Shown: in pieces, positions 44,468-58,800 of the stretch
How the letters are laid out: each line of letters begins with the position of its first letter
Numbering within the stretch: the stretch's first letter is position 1
Origin: Glebionis coronaria
Taxonomy: Eukaryota > Streptophyta > Magnoliopsida > Asterales > Asteraceae
Assembly (NCBI GenBank): GCA_025667525.1
Contig: CM046877.1
Span: 31,879,255 to 31,943,254, forward strand
Reading direction: 5' to 3'
Length of the DNA stretch: 64,000 nt
Notes under the pieces: generated by a model
What the model was told of the DNA's origin: nothing
The model's input: only the letters and a program-made list of their open reading frames with translations
The model's database searches: none
Made by a program: the position numbers and the translations under genes

Positions 44468-47401
44468 TGAAATTGAGTAAATTGAAGTTCGTTTCTCTCG
44501 ATTCTTAACCAATTGAAAGTTCTAACAATATCAAGTTTATTATTGTTTTTGGTTGATAGGGTTTTTTGGATATTCTATGTCTATTTACCAAACAAGTAAA
44601 AATGGTGAAAAATATTAAGCTACGTAACCGTAAAACATTTAGCAATTACCAAATATTATATTCACAAAAGGACAAAATGTAAAAGTATGAAAGTAATGTG
44701 CCAAAAATGTAATGAATATGAAAGTTCTAAGCTTGAAATGTAAAATTCAGAAAGTTAAAGGACTAAATATGTAAATTCTAACAACTTTCTAACTAAATGT
44801 AACAAACTTGAAAACTAACTAACTGATTTTAGCAAGTTGTTAAAAGATTAGGACTGAAAATGTTGCAAACCCTAATAACTAGAGAGATTAGCTAACAATG
44901 CAAACAGCTTGAAACAATAAGGACCAAAATGCAATTAAAAGAGATTATTAACCAAAAACGGGCACAAGATTAACATAAGCTCGTATGAGCTTAATATTGG
45001 ACCAAATAAGCTCAAACAAGTTTCAAACGACTTTAAATCGAAAATAAGCTAGACTTGTTCAAGGAAATGGCTTAAAACTCAATAAAACTCAAATAAGCTC
45101 AAACCAATAAGCCATGAATAAGCTATCTAAAAATCCAGACTTGCACATTCAATTTTTAAAGTCCAATCTTGTTAAACAGCTTATTGAGAGTGTGGAATGT
45201 CTTTTCTTTTGGAAAATGACCAAGTGAATAAGCAGAAAAATGGAATTAAACTGAATCCTAGCTTATTTGACTTTTGTTGACCAAAAGTTGAAAAATCTAA
45301 AAAGCTCAAATTTCACTTAGGACATGTTTCTAAACAAGAATGTGGAAGAAAATTGCCAGTTTTATGAAGTGGATTAAGCTCTACAAGAAAACAGTCCAAT
45401 CAAATATCATAGAAACTTGCATTTGTCTGAGTGCTTATTCAAAAGTTGATTTCTAGCCTATTTATGAAAACTGTAGAATTTCCTCTTACAGAAGTAATCT
45501 TTGGATGTAAAAGCACTAGTAGAAACTTGTTTCAATGAATTTGGTTGAGTAATGAAACAAGGGCAAAGGATTAAAAGTTGCAAGTTTCTGATTAAAAGTT
45601 AACAAAAACTTGACCCAAACTATTTTTATGACCAATTGCCCGTTTGACTTAAATTTTGACCACAAACTAACAAAACTTGTTCCAAATGATTACTGAATGA
45701 AGAATGAACAAAGCTTATCAAGATAATCACACTTGAATCACAAAATCATGACAGATCCAAACACTACTTAATAAGTTTGAAATGTACTTAAACAAAGAGA
45801 ATTTGAGTAAATGACTGAAATGAACCAAAACTTATATCAGAACTTGTTTAAAGAGTAAAATGAAAGGTTTTAAGACCAAAAACAGACTTGTAAACATGTT
45901 AAACCACAAAATGCAATATCAAGCACTTAACTGATGAAATCTAGATCAGAAACAAGTAGTATCAAACTAGAAGCTACAAAACTACCAACAAGCAGTCAAA
46001 TCAAACCAATCAAGCTAGAACAAGTCAAAAACACATTATCTGAGCAACATAGAATGATTACACTATAATTTAGCAGGCATTCAACAATTGAGTGTAATTC
46101 TAAAAACAGAATTAGCAAACTTGTGAGCTTAGGCCTCCTTTGATGGAGGAGTGTGGTGTTGAACCAACTCAAGTCTACCAAAACACCATTAGATCATCAC
46201 CATTAACCATTCTATCACCTCCAATAGCTTTCTCTGAATAAAATCAAACCACATCTACAATTATGCTTCAAAGGACTGAAAAAAGTAGGTAAAACAGTTA
46301 CAACTGCCTAACTGTATCTATAACTAACTCTAAAGAGTCTGTCAAACTCTTGAAAGAAGTTCACTACTGAATGAACAACAAGAATGGAGGAAGAAATCTA
46401 AGGAATGTGTGTGTTTTTAAACACTTTTCTACTTGTACAAAATGAAATCCTAGATGCCTATTTATAGAGATGAGATGAGGTGCAGGGGATGTCAATGACG
46501 TGTTCCCACCAATTAGAAGTTGCCAGGTGTCCTCAAACTCTGGATTGAAACTAGCCGTTATAAACTTGAATTTGGGCTTTTCTTCTTGGTTGAATTTCAG
46601 GCTAATTAAGTGAGTGGGTTGAATTCGTCATCCAAAACCGAACACTTTTCATGTAGACCACTTTCCTTGAAACTCATTGTAGAAGGATTCAGGTTCTGGG
46701 TTCGTATGAAGAAGAAGATGACAAGTGTCAGCTTATGGTTTGTTGAATAAGTATCACACGGATTAATATCCAAAATGGATAAACGGATTATGGAGTGTCG
46801 ATTTTCTATTGGTCAAAAATTGGATAGTGGGTTGCACTGTAGCAGATACATTGCATTTATTATGTCGGTGAGCTGGATACATATCTGGCAATCCGAGTGT
46901 GATTTTCTTTGTGTTTTGATTGGTCCATAGCAAGTATACATGGATCAAGCCCAAATTTGATGCATTTTTGGCAAGTTAAGCCCCTTAACTTTGGCAGAAT
47001 GTCAAAGTAAGCTATAATCTTTATTCCAATGTCATTTTTAGTCCTTCAACTTCCATACTTGTTTATTTTGGCCCTTAGACTTGGTTGACTTTAGAGTTGA
47101 CCAGGTTTTTGACTTGAATCTTGACTTTGACCAAATTGCACTTTAAGTCCCTCAACTTTGGAATGTTGTCAAGATAGGTCCTTTATCTTCAAAGTCTTGT
47201 CATCTTTGATCCTTCTTTGTCTTTTTTATCACAAATAAGCTTGATTTCTTCTTGTTTGCTTGAAAATGTATCCGTGTTACCTATTTAAACACAAACACAA
47301 AACATACCACATAATTCCGCTTTATAGCACAAAAGTTAGGTATTTTCCATGTGTTTTATGGTGATTTGTTGATTAATTGATATGAGATTTTGCTCATATC
47401 A
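44468..47401 (-). repeat. 3' LTR of the Athila-type element (left)
   Basis: 2934 bp. Its end carries a 9-bp inverted repeat, TGATATGAG...CTCATATCA. Relative to the right LTR it lacks ~170 bp near 46280. Confidence 0.9.
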
Positions 47402-49386
47402 AATCCCCTACACTTGATCATTGCCATGACCTCATGCAATGCTATGTTTTAAAGCACAAATTTACATTTTCCTCATAATTAACCCACCTTGGCCAATATG
47501 GAATGATATTACACTATACTAATCTATATGATGCATGATTTTGATTTTGTACAATGCAATGCAAAGAAAACAATTCTATTTATATATTTTTGATTTTCTT
47601 GAAATGGCTTTGATGGAAAAACTCATAAAGAAGTCAATGACTTAAATTAGGGCTTTAGTACCATGGACATTTATCACCCTCAAGTTTCACTTTCCCCATA
47701 CTAAGCTTAAAATGGGATCATTGCATTCACAAGTAAAAAGTGCATCAACTTATTCATGACAATTAAATGTCAAACCGGTTATTATTTGAGCAAATTGCTT
47801 GAAGGCAAATTTGTCATTATTTAAAGGTGAAATATAAGAAATGTAAAATCCAAAAATAAGGAAGCACGGTTTCAATCCTAAGTAATCCTCTCATCCATTA
47901 CTTGAAAAACTGCTCACAATTAATATAAGTACGTTTCAAGATTAATAAGTCATTCGCCTTATGTGTAAAATCCTCATGTCATGCATTAATAAGTGGCTAC
48001 ACACTCGCTAAGGAAAGAAAAATAAAACTTACGCAATAATATACATCCGCCATCTTTTTGAGACTTTGGATCTTCAATCCCGCAACCCGTCAAGGTAATA
48101 TTGGATTGGAGCAACTATTAAATCCCCGCAACCCGTCAAGGTAATATTGGAATCTAATAGTTACTATAATTAATACTTCACTGCCCCTCTTGGGAGTCTT
48201 GTATAATTATTATTTTTTCTTTTGTTTTTTTTTTCTTTTTCTCTTTTTTTCTAGCCACTAATTTTTTTGTAAGCCGCTCTTATTTTTCTTTATTCCTCAC
48301 AAAGAAAGTTGAAAAGAATAAAAGGAAAAACATCCGCTAAATATTAAGCATGACATAAGTCTAGTACACATAAAACATTCTAACTTAGAATCTTAAGACG
48401 TACTTATACCAACCGTGAATGATTAGACAAAAATGCATAAGAGATTACAAACCAATTAAATCCGTTCTTGATTATTTATTAACATATATACATGCGAAGA
48501 AAATAGAGGTAAAGAAGAGAAGGGTTTAGCCACAAGTAATTATCATGAAGTTTATCTAGCCCTTTTATACTTGCTTCAACTCTAACTCCACAAATTTAAA
48601 ATCTCAAATAAGGAGATTGGTGGATGCTTAGCCTAATAGACCAATGAAGGACTACATGGTTAAGGATACTAGCTAGAGAATGCTTAGATAAGCAAACTCG
48701 GGTTGAGTCAAAATATCCATGGCGGGCCTAATATGTCAAAGAAGTCTAAATTTGTTAAACCATGTCCTTATTATATTTTTTTCCTTTTCTCAACTTTTCA
48801 TAAAGAACAAAAGAAGAAATATATACAATGAAATTGTGTTATGCAAATGAAAAATGATTGATGCAAAAATTATGAATGCATATTTTTGGTGGCCAAAGTA
48901 GATCAAAAATTTGAAAAATGTTTGAAAAATTAATTTCCGTGTTATCATGAAGGTCAATGACAAAGTCTAGGTAAGGTCACTTCGATAGAAGACCCCCCTA
49001 CACTTAAGCTAAACATTGTCCTTAATGTTTAAGAGCATGGAAGTATAAAACTTCCCCTACACTTATTACAATGAATAGACTTTGCTTATCCCAAGTTAAG
49101 GAAAGATCAACTATAGTGAATTCATTTTTAAAGCACAATGTGTCTATGAAAAATCACAATAGTAACAAAGTGAACCGGATACAAGGGCCTCCTCCATAAG
49201 CTTCAAAGCACGTGATGAGTGAGCAACCCAACAAACAACATGAAGACAAAAGAAGGTTTCCCCTACACTTCTCATCAACTCTCTATCCTTATTTCTAAGC
49301 TACAACACTCTAAGTCTAAAAACTTCTAAACCTAGTTATTAAAGCTTGATTTAATGAGTCTCTAGCTCGACTCTTCCCACAATGAA
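47402..49386 (-). other. Post-pol region of the Athila-type element
   Basis: 2 kb without a recognisable gene, although Athila relatives often have an envelope-like frame here. A purine tract adjoins the LTR at ~47402-47410. A 27-base segment starting cccgcaacccgtcaagg repeats at 48079 and 48125. T-rich low complexity occurs at 48205-48260. Confidence 0.65.
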
Positions 49387-52300
49387 TTAATTCATGGGGA
49401 AAATGGGGATCTCTTGGATCAATTCCACGGAAATGTCCTCCCTAAAATAGTGCTTAACACGGTGACAATTCACTTTAAAATTAGGACCATCGGGTTGTGA
49501 CAACTCAATAGTTCCATATGGAAATACTTGAGCAATAGTGAATGGACCGGACCATCTCGACTTAAGCTTGCCCGCAAAGAGTTTCAACCTTGAGTAAAAG
49601 AGGAGAACTGGCTCTCCAACTTTGAACTCACGGTTCTTAATCTTAGCATCATGCAATTGCTTAGTCTTCTCCTTATAAAGCAGTGAGTTCTCATAAGCAT
49701 TGGCTCTCAATTCGTCCATTTCATTAAGTTGGTCCTTTCTATGTGAGCCGGCTTGGTTTAAATCAAAGTTAGCCCACGTTAAAGCCCAAGAAGCCTTATG
49801 CTCTAACTCGAATGGGAGGTGACATGCTTTTCCATAGACAAGCCTATATGGAGTACAACCAATTGGTTTCTTAAAAGCCGTCCTAAAAGCCCACAAAGCA
49901 TCATCAAGCTTATCCGACCAAGAAGCTCGATGCTCTCTCACCGTTCCTTCCAAAATTCTCTTTAAACCACGATTTGTGACCTCAGTTTGACCATTGGTTT
50001 GAGGGTGATACGCGGTAGAAATTCTATGATTAACTCCATACTTCTTCATAACTCTCGTGAATTGATCATTACAAAAGTGAGTACCACGATCACTTATGAT
50101 GGCTCGAGGTCCACCAAATCTAGCAAACAATTGCTTCAAAAATTTCACTACAACGCGAGCATCATTAGTAGGTAAGGCTTTGGCCTCAACCCACTTTGAC
50201 ACATAATCCACCGCTACGAGTATGTACTTATTTCCCTTGGAAGATGGAAAAGGTCCCATAAAATCTATTCCCCACACATCAAAAATCTCACACTCTTGAA
50301 AGAAGTTTTGTGGCATCTCATCACGTTGAGTAACTTTTCCTTGTCTTTGACATACATCACAAAATTTCACCATCTCTTGGGCATCTTTGTATATGGAAGG
50401 CCAATAGTAACCCGAATTAAAGACTTTCTTGGCGCTATAGTTGGGCCCAAAATGTCCACCCGTAGGTCCCTTATGACAAGCTTCTAAAATATTAAATGCC
50501 TCGGGCCCATCTACACACCGTCTAATGATTTGGTCCGCACATTTCCTAAAGAGGTAAGGGTCATCCCAAAAGTAATACTTCACTTCCTTAAGAAATTTCT
50601 TCTTTTGTTGGGAAGTGAGACCCTCTATTAGCACATCCCCCACAAGATAGTTTGCAATATCCGCAAACCAAGGGGTTGCATCCTCTTGAGAAGAGATAGA
50701 CATGAGCTCCTTTAATGGAAAGGATTCATTGATTTCTTTATGAGGAAAATCTCTTTGAAAAGGATGCTCAAGTCTACTCAAGTGATCCGCCGCTAAATTC
50801 TCGGCTCCTTTCTTATCTCGAATCTCTATATTAAACTCTTGGAGCAATAAAACCCATCTCAAAAGCCTAGGCTTAGCATCTTGCGTTGTCATTAGATACT
50901 TGAGAGCGGAATGATCCGTATACACTATGGTTTTGGATAGCACAAGATAAGGTCTAAATTTGTCAAAGGCATAGACTATAGCAAGCAACTCTTTCTCCGT
51001 GGTAGTATAATGAAGTTGTGCACCCGTCATGGTTTTACTAGCATAGTTTATAGGTTGAAAATGCTTATTCACTCTTTGTCCTAACACGGCCCCCACCGCA
51101 TAATCACTAGCGTCACACATAAGCTCAAAAGGCAATTCCCAATTTGGAGAAACCAAAACGGGAGCCTTAGTCAATTTCTCCTTAAGTATCTCAAAAGAAT
51201 CAAAACACTCTTGGTTGAAAATGAAAGGAGCCTCTTTTTCCAAGAGGTGGGTCATCGGTCTAGCTATCTTAGAGAAATCTTGTATGAAACGTCTATAAAA
51301 CCCCGCATGACCCAAAAAACTCCTCACACCTTTAACCGTAGTTGGTGGGGGAAGCTTAGCAATCACATCTATCTTAGCACGATCCACTTCTAAACCTTTG
51401 TTGGATATCTTATGTCCCAAGACAATCCCCTCTTTAACCATGAAATGGCACTTCTCCCAATTAAGAACAAGACGTGTTTCTTCACACCTTTTTAGCATAC
51501 GTTCTAAATGGGAGAGGCAAGAGGTGAATGAATCTCCAAAAACCGAGAAGTCATCCATGAAAACTTCCATAGTTTGCTCAATCATGTCATGGAAAATTGC
51601 CATCATACACCTTTGAAATGTCCCCGGTGCATTACACAAGCCAAAAGGTATTCTCTTGTAAGAAAATGTACCGTAAGGACAAGTGAATGTGGTCTTTTCT
51701 TGATCCTTAGGGTCAATGTGTACTTGAAAATAACCTGAAAATCCATCTAGAAAGCAATAGTACTCATTTCCCGCTAAGCGTTCAAGCATTTGGTCCATAA
51801 AAGGCAATGAGAAACGATCTTTCCTAGTAGCATCATTAAGCTTTCTATAATCAATACAAACTCTCCAACCCGTAACAAGTCTTGTAGGAATAAGCTCATT
51901 GTTCTCATTAGGCACTACGGTGATTCCACCCTTCTTAGGAACACAATGTACCGGGCTAACCCATAGAGAGTCGAAAATGGGGTAAATCATGCCCGCATCA
52001 AGGAGTTTGATAACTTCCTTCTTAATGACCTCATGGATTTTAGGGTTAACCCTTCGTTGGCTTGGAATAGCGTGTTTGTAATCATCTTCCATAAGGATTT
52101 TGTGTGTACAAAAATGTGGATCAATTCCCTTTATGTCGGATATTTTCCATGCAATGGCTTGCTTATGTTTCTTAAGGACTTCTATAAGTTTCTCTTTCTC
52201 ATCCTCTTTCAAATCTTTAGCAATGATCACGGGTAATTGGTCTTTCCCCTCTAAGAAAGCATACTCTAGGTGGGATGGAAGGTCTTTAAGTTCAAGTGGA

Positions 52301-53127
52301 GGTGGACTCTCTATGGAAGGCTTCACTATAGATAGATCATCATTGGTTACTTCTCGTGGAATGGGTGAAGGAATGGGATCCTCATTGAGCAACTTTTGGA
52401 TAGTGAGAATGTCGTCTTCCCAATTGATGGGAGAATCATCATTACCAAGGAAGTTAGACTCAAATTCCTCCAAGAGGAAATCACTCTCTCTAAAAGGTGT
52501 TAAAGAGGGAGCAATTGACGCAACGGTCTCAACATGGGGCATAACCTCACTATAACTCTTGCAAGCGTTATGGAAATGCTCATCACACACCTCATCAAGT
52601 ACATCAACTATGTTAATGGTTTCACAAGCTTTAGACTTCTTAATTACTTTCTCATCACACACTTTTCCTAACTTAAACACCACTTTTTCATCCTCTACTC
52701 TCATGATTAGTTCTCCCTCCGCCACATCTATTAGAGTACGACCCGTTCTCAAAAATGGTCTACCAACAATCAAAGGAACTCTCGGATCCATGTCATAATC
52801 AACCACTACAACGTCGGCCGAAAAGGTAAACTTATCTACACCTACAAACACATCTTTCGCGATACCTACCGGGTAAGCTATGGTACGGTTGGCTAACTCA
52901 AGTGTCATCCTAGTTAGAGTGAGCTCGGGAAGAGAGAGTTTTTTCCAAACTGATAAAGGCATGAGGTTTATGCTTGCCCCTAGATCCGCCAATGCCATGC
53001 AATTTTCCACCCTGGGAAAATTACAAGGTATCAAAAAGCGCCGCGGATCTCCAAGTTTTGTAGGTAAGGTTTTGAGCAACACGGCGGAACAATTTTCATT
53101 AAGGAATGTGTTGGGCAAATCAACCAA
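49387..53127 (-). CDS. Athila-type polyprotein: protease, RT, RNase H, integrase
   Basis: The 1246-codon open frame carries, in order: aspartic protease ([10 protein letters not shown], about residue 48-57), reverse transcriptase (~390-560, with LDGFSGY and the catalytic FMDD at 523-526), RNase H (~665-790, with [15 protein letters not shown] and DHLSRL), integrase zinc site (H885, H892, C923, C926) and integrase core D955 (IDFMG), D1013 (SDRGTH), E1049 ([10 protein letters not shown]), with 35 residues between the second Asp and the Glu. A C-terminal region with WSGPFTI follows. All catalytic residues I can see are present. The protein would normally be made as a gag-pol fusion: upstream gag joins in another frame because of an apparent one-base loss in an A run near 53136, so the Met at 53127 is only where the open stretch begins. 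Probably not translated as is. Confidence 0.9.
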   Translation of the reverse strand: MVDLPNTFLNENCSAVLLKTLPTKLGDPRRFLIPCNFPRVENCMALADLGASINLMPLSVWKKLSLPELTLTRMTLELANRTIAYPVGIAKDVFVGVDKFTFSADVVVVDYDMDPRVPLIVGRPFLRTGRTLIDVAEGELIMRVEDEKVVFKLGKVCDEKVIKKSKACETINIVDVLDEVCDEHFHNACKSYSEVMPHVETVASIAPSLTPFRESDFLLEEFESNFLGNDDSPINWEDDILTIQKLLNEDPIPSPIPREVTNDDLSIVKPSIESPPPLELKDLPSHLEYAFLEGKDQLPVIIAKDLKEDEKEKLIEVLKKHKQAIAWKISDIKGIDPHFCTHKILMEDDYKHAIPSQRRVNPKIHEVIKKEVIKLLDAGMIYPIFDSLWVSPVHCVPKKGGITVVPNENNELIPTRLVTGWRVCIDYRKLNDATRKDRFSLPFMDQMLERLAGNEYYCFLDGFSGYFQVHIDPKDQEKTTFTCPYGTFSYKRIPFGLCNAPGTFQRCMMAIFHDMIEQTMEVFMDDFSVFGDSFTSCLSHLERMLKRCEETRLVLNWEKCHFMVKEGIVLGHKISNKGLEVDRAKIDVIAKLPPPTTVKGVRSFLGHAGFYRRFIQDFSKIARPMTHLLEKEAPFIFNQECFDSFEILKEKLTKAPVLVSPNWELPFELMCDASDYAVGAVLGQRVNKHFQPINYASKTMTGAQLHYTTTEKELLAIVYAFDKFRPYLVLSKTIVYTDHSALKYLMTTQDAKPRLLRWVLLLQEFNIEIRDKKGAENLAADHLSRLEHPFQRDFPHKEINESFPLKELMSISSQEDATPWFADIANYLVGDVLIEGLTSQQKKKFLKEVKYYFWDDPYLFRKCADQIIRRCVDGPEAFNILEACHKGPTGGHFGPNYSAKKVFNSGYYWPSIYKDAQEMVKFCDVCQRQGKVTQRDEMPQNFFQECEIFDVWGIDFMGPFPSSKGNKYILVAVDYVSKWVEAKALPTNDARVVVKFLKQLFARFGGPRAIISDRGTHFCNDQFTRVMKKYGVNHRISTAYHPQTNGQTEVTNRGLKRILEGTVREHRASWSDKLDDALWAFRTAFKKPIGCTPYRLVYGKACHLPFELEHKASWALTWANFDLNQAGSHRKDQLNEMDELRANAYENSLLYKEKTKQLHDAKIKNREFKVGEPVLLFYSRLKLFAGKLKSRWSGPFTIAQVFPYGTIELSQPDGPNFKVNCHRVKHYFREDISVELIQEIPIFPMN

Positions 53128-55114
53128 TTTTCCTTGTTGGAGAGTAAATCCTTGACCATCTTAGCAAATTTTGGCATGTAAGCAAGAGCTTCCACAAAGG
53201 AGATGTTTATGTTGAGTTGCTTGAACATCCTTAAGAAATTTGAGACTTGTATATCATCCTTGTTTTTTAATTTGTCCTTTTTCAATCTTGAAGGGTAAGG
53301 AAGATTTGGTTTAGGTGTAAGTGAAGTAGGTGTTGTAGTGGAAGATTTTTCTTTGTTAGCTTCTTCATTAGGAGTTGTGGAAGGTAAAGGAGAAGTGAGT
53401 ATAGGTTGAGAAGGTGTTGGTGATGAAGTAGTAGATCTTGGAGGTAGTGAAGAAGATGTAGAAGGCTTATCACATGTTGGAACCAAAGTAGTCTTAGCAA
53501 TAGAAGGTGTAGGCGGTGAAGGATCATTGGTCATTTTTCTACTTCTTGTTGTAATAGCATTGAAATTTGCCCTCGGGTTTGTTTGTGTATTAGATGGTAA
53601 AGCCCCTTGTGGTCTTTGATTTAATGCCATTAAAAGCCTCTTAGTTTGCTCCTACATTGTGAGTTTCATTTGCTCTTGCATTCTTTTCTCACTTTCACGA
53701 ATTCTCCTCTCAACATACTCATGATTATCATATGACACATATCCTTGATTTTGAATTTGAGGGTATCTATGATTTGGGAAGATTGGTGGTGGGTGAAATC
53801 CTTGATTCGGTGAATGAAAATTATTTCCTTGATTTTGAAAGGTGGTAAGTGCTTTGTAATTGTTCCTTTGGTATTGTGGTCTTGGACCTTGGTTCCATTG
53901 TAATAATTGAGGTGGATTGGGTTGAGTAATGGTAGGTGGGTGGGGTGGGAATCCTGGTGGAGCAAGGTAATTTTGAGACTTGTAAGAAAGGTTGTTTCGA
54001 TTTATGTTGGGTTTGAAATGTTCTCGATGTTCTTCTTGGTAAGCATAACACTCCCCTTGATAACTTTGCACCTTATCACATTGTTGATAGGAATGGGGAC
54101 CTCCACAAGTCTCACATGAAAGGGTAATAGCATGCACATCATTGGTGGAATTGTTCAATGAAAGGCCCTTAATGGCTTGGATCAAATCTTGGCTTGCCTT
54201 CAAATGCATCTCATGATCCCTATCTATTCTTTGAAGTATCTCTTGGTGACTCTTGAGGAATTAGTTATCACAAGGTGTTTGAGAATTATTTTGGATAACA
54301 TGAACCCTTTCTTCAAATTGAGTGTTTGTTTTCACCATTGCTTTGGTCTCAATAATATCCTAAGCTTCTTGAATGGACATAGCAAGAATATTTCCACCCG
54401 CGGAAGCATTAAGTGAATCTTGGTAGTGTGGTCTCAATCCATCATAGAAAGTATTGATTTGGTGAACTTCATCGAATCCATGATTTGGACATCTCCTCAA
54501 TAACTCCTTATACTCCTCCCAAGAATCACTAAAGGTTTGACTAGGTTTTTTTTGAAAGCCTATAATTAAGTTTCTCAAAGCCTGGTCTTAGATGGGGGAA
54601 AGAACTTGTTCAAAAACTTCTTAGTGAAACCATCCCATGTGGTAATGCTCTCGGGTGGTTTTGTATCTAACCAATGCATAGCAGGACCCTCTAGTGAAAA
54701 TTGTACCAATATCAACTTAATGGCATCATGGGGAACTCCATTATACTTAATGGTGTTGCAAAGAGCAAGAAATTTCTTAAGGTGATCATGAGGATTATCA
54801 TTCTTGTTCCCAAAAAATGGTGTGTTTGAAACCAAGTTAATCATGGATGTTTTTAGCTCAAATGTGTTTGCGGGAATATCGGGTATCTTGATAGCATCGG
54901 CATATCCTTGCACATTGGATTACAAGTGCTCCATCAAAGGTCGAGTGTCAACTCCTGCCATGGCTTCTTGTGGTGAATGGATCAAAGCATGATTCTCGGG
55001 ATCGGCTTGATGGACGGTGGTGTTCCTACTCTTTCTCTTTTTCTTCCTTTTCGAAGGAAGGGGTTGTATACCAATCGGTATTTGTGCACTCCTGCGAGTG
55101 AGCATGCAACTCAA
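53128..55114 (-). pseudogene. Athila-type gag, disrupted
   Basis: Segments: basic N-terminus (54920-55114, PSKRKKKRKS), capsid (54360-54913, MHWLDTKPPESITTWDGFTK, then FSDSWEEYKELLRRCPNHGF), zinc-knuckle-like CETCGGPHSYQQC (~54110), a Pro/Asn/Gln-rich stretch (53652-54050) and a Ser/Thr/Pro linker to protease (53128-53630). Lesions: stop near 54917, frameshift near 54580, stops near 54360, 54262 and 53652, and a frameshift near 53136. In intact relatives gag and pol form one frame. Confidence 0.85.
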
Positions 55115-55880
55115 TACAAGGAATGAGAGAAAAGCTCTCGTCGACTTTGAAGAAGAAGGGATTATCCTCTTCGAGATTCAATATGAAATATCCACAAGAA
55201 AGTATAATATACGTATGTACTACTCGGGTGCAAGACCCCCAATTAAGCCTTCCTTCTTAGAATACGCACTAGTGAACGGGGGGTTAGGTGGCGCGAAGCA
55301 CTTAAGTACCTATTGACCCTTAGATGGCATTTTATAGCACATCGCCTTTCTGTTCACTTTGTAGTTTATATTCTTCGAATTATTGCCTATTGGAAGTATT
55401 TATCTATTCTTGCTTTATTGAATTTGATCGATACACGTGTCAAGGACCGAAACGCCCCCTAACACGGTGTATTGCCTTGGCAATACTAATGGAAGATTTG
55501 TGTATTGGTTGTTCTTATACGTATACGTATGTACATATAATAATATAGAGAAAATATTTTTGTATTTATTTGTGTTTTTAAAGAAAATACTATATGTACA
55601 TAAAAACCGAGGAAATCCAATAATATATATTTTTGGGTGCAATCTCTTAGGAAAAAGATTGCTTTTTTATTTTTTATTTTTTATTTTTTTGGTCAATTCT
55701 TTAGGAAAAGAATTGTTTTTGTTATTTTTTAGTTTTTATATTTTTATATTTTTGATTTTTTATGTTTTTAATTTAAGAAACGTAAAAATAATGTTCACGA
55801 GGTGAACGGATCCCAAAAGCCAATGAAAACCGTCAATCGATAGTCTCTCGTAAAGTCAAAGAACCGGCCGCGGCGCCATT
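55115..55880 (-). other. Athila leader with primer-binding site
   Basis: Holds the Asp-tRNA-like primer-binding site (minus strand TGGCGCCG..., 55864-55878) two bases from the LTR. There is an A/T-rich low-complexity stretch (55640-55780) and tacgtatacgta at ~55518. No gene is seen. Confidence 0.75.
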
Positions 55881-58800
55881 TGAAATTGAGTAAATTGAAG
55901 TTCGCTTCTCTCGATTCTTAACCAATTGAAAGTCCTAACAATATCAAGTTTATTATTGTTTTTGGTTGATAGGGTTTTTTGGATATTCTATGTCTATTTA
56001 CCAAACAAGTAAAAATGGTGAAAAATATTTAGCTACATAACCGTAAAACATTTAGCAATTACCAAATATTCTATTCACAAAAGGACAAAAATGTAAAAGT
56101 GTGAAAGTAATGTGCCAAAAATGTAAAGAATATAAAAGTTCTAAGCTTGAAATGTAGAATTCAAAAAGTTAAAGGACTAAATGTAAATTCAGACAACTTT
56201 CTAACTAAATGTAACAAACTTGAAAACTAACTAACTGATTTTAGCAAGTTGTTAAAAGATTAGGACTGAAAATGTTGCAAACCCTAATAACTAGAGAGAT
56301 TAGCTAACAATGCAAACAGCTTGAAACAGTAAGGACCAAAATGCAATTAAAAGAGATTATTAACCAAAAACGGTCACAAGAGTAAAATAAGCTCGTATGA
56401 GCTTAATATTGGACCAAATAAGCTCAAACAAGTTTCAAACGACTTTAAATCAAAAATAAGCTAGACTTGTTCAAAGAAATGGTTTAAAACTCAATAAAAC
56501 TCAAATAAGCTCAAACCAATAAGCCATGACTAAGCTATCTAAAAATCCAGACTTGCACATTCAAATTTTAAAGTCCAATCTTGTTAAACAACTTATTGAT
56601 AGTGTGGAATGTCTTTTCTTTTGGAAAATGACCAAGTGAATAAGCGAAAAAATGGAATTAAGCTGAATCCTAGCTTATTTGACTTTTGTTGACCAAAAGT
56701 TGAAAAATCTGAAAAGCTCAAATTTCACTTAGGACATGTTTCTAAACAAGAATGTGGAAGAAAATTGCCAGTTTTATGAAGTGGATTAAGCTCTACAAGA
56801 AAACAGTCCAATCAAATATCACATAAACTTGCATTTGTCTGAGTGCTTATTCAAAAGCTGATTTCTAGCTTATTTATGAAAACTGTAGAATTTCCTCTTA
56901 CAGAAGTAATCTTTGGATGTAAAAGCACTAGTAGAAACTTGTTTCAATGAATTTGGTTGTGTAATTGGCAAAGGATTAAAAGTTGCAAGTTTCTAATTAA
57001 AAGTTAACAAAAACTTGACCCAAACTATTTTTATGACCAATTGCCTGTTTGACTTAAATTTTGACCACAAACTAACAAAACTTGTTCCTAATGATTACTG
57101 AATGAAGAATGAACAAAGCTTATCAAGATAATCACACTTGAATCACAAAATCATGACAGATCCAAACACTACTTAATAAGATTGAAATGTTCTTAAACAA
57201 AGAGAATTTGAGTAAATGACTGAAATGAACCAAAACTTATATCAGAACTTGTTTGAAGAGTAAAATGAAAGGTTTTAAGACAAAAAAACAGACTTGTAAA
57301 CATGTTAAACCACAAAATGCAATATCAAACACTTAACTGATGAAATCTAGATCAGAAACAAATAGTATCAAACTAGAAGCTACAAAACTACCAACAAGCA
57401 GTCAAATCAAAACAATCAAGCTAGAACAAGTCAAAAACACATTATCAGAGCAACATAGAATGATTACACTAGAATTTAGCAGGCATTTAACAATTGAGTG
57501 GAATTCTAAAAACAGAATTAGCAAACTTTTGAGCTTAGGCCTCCTTTGATGGAGGAGTGTGGTGCTGAACCAACTCAAGTCTACCAAAACACCATTAGAT
57601 CATCACCATTAACCATTCTATCACCTCCAATAGCTTTCTCTGAATAAAATCAAACCACAGCTACAATTCTGCTTCAAAGGACTGAAAAATGGACTGAACT
57701 TGGCCAAAAAACTTGTTATGAACTCCAAAGCTCTCAAACAAATTACATTTAATCACTTAAGATCAAACAGAAGCACAAGCATCAACAGAATAGAAGAATT
57801 GAGTAAGTGAATTGAGAATGATAAGAGGAAATGGATATTTTGTGTTTTTATTGATTGAAGTAGGTAAAACAGTTACAACTGCCTAACTGTATCTATAACT
57901 AACTCTCAAGAGAGTGTCAAACTCTTGAGAGAAGTTCACTACTGAATGAACAAAAAGAATGGAGAAAGAAATCTAAGGTATGTGTGTGTTTTTACACACT
58001 TTTCTACTTGTACAAAATGAAAGCCTAGATGCATATTTATAGAGATGAGATGAGGTGCAGGGGATGTTAGTGACGTGTTCCCACCAATTAGAAGTTTCCA
58101 GGTGTCCTCAAACTCTGGATTGAAACTAGCCGTTATGAACTTGAATTTGGGCTTTTCTTCTTGGTTGATTTTCAGGCTAATTAAGTGAGTGGGTTGAATT
58201 CGTCGTCCAAAACCGAACACTTTTCATGTAGACCACTTTTCTTGAAACTCATTGTAGAAGGATTCAGGTTCTGGGTTCGTATGAAGAAGAAGATGAAAAG
58301 TGTCAGCTTGTGGTTGGTTAAATAATTATCACACGGATTAATATCCAAAATGGATAAATGGATTATGGAGTGTCGATTTTCTATTTGTCAAAAAGTGGAT
58401 AGTGGGTTGCACTATAGCAGATACATTGCATTTATTATGTCGGTGAGCTGGATACATATCTGGCAATCCGAGTGTGATTTTCTTTGTGTTTTGATTGGTC
58501 CATAGCAAGTATACATGGATCAAGCCCAAATTTGATGCATTTTTGGCATGTTAAGCCCCTTGACTTTGGTAGAATGTCAAAGTAAGCTATAATCTTCATT
58601 TCAATGTCATTTTTAGTCCTTCAGCTTGCATACTTGTTTATTTTGGCCCTTTGACTTGGTTGGCTTTAGAGTGACTTTGGGCAAATTTCACTTTAAGTCC
58701 CTCAACTTTAGAATGTTGTCAAGATAGGTCCTTCATCTTCAAAGTCTTGTCATCTTTGATCCTTCTTTGTCTTTTTCATCACAGATAAGCTTGATTTCTT

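Noticed and set aside
55437..55805. 122-codon frame in the Athila leader
   Set aside because: It is a low-complexity Phe/Leu-rich translation of T-rich DNA on the antisense strand, upstream of gag in an untranslated leader.
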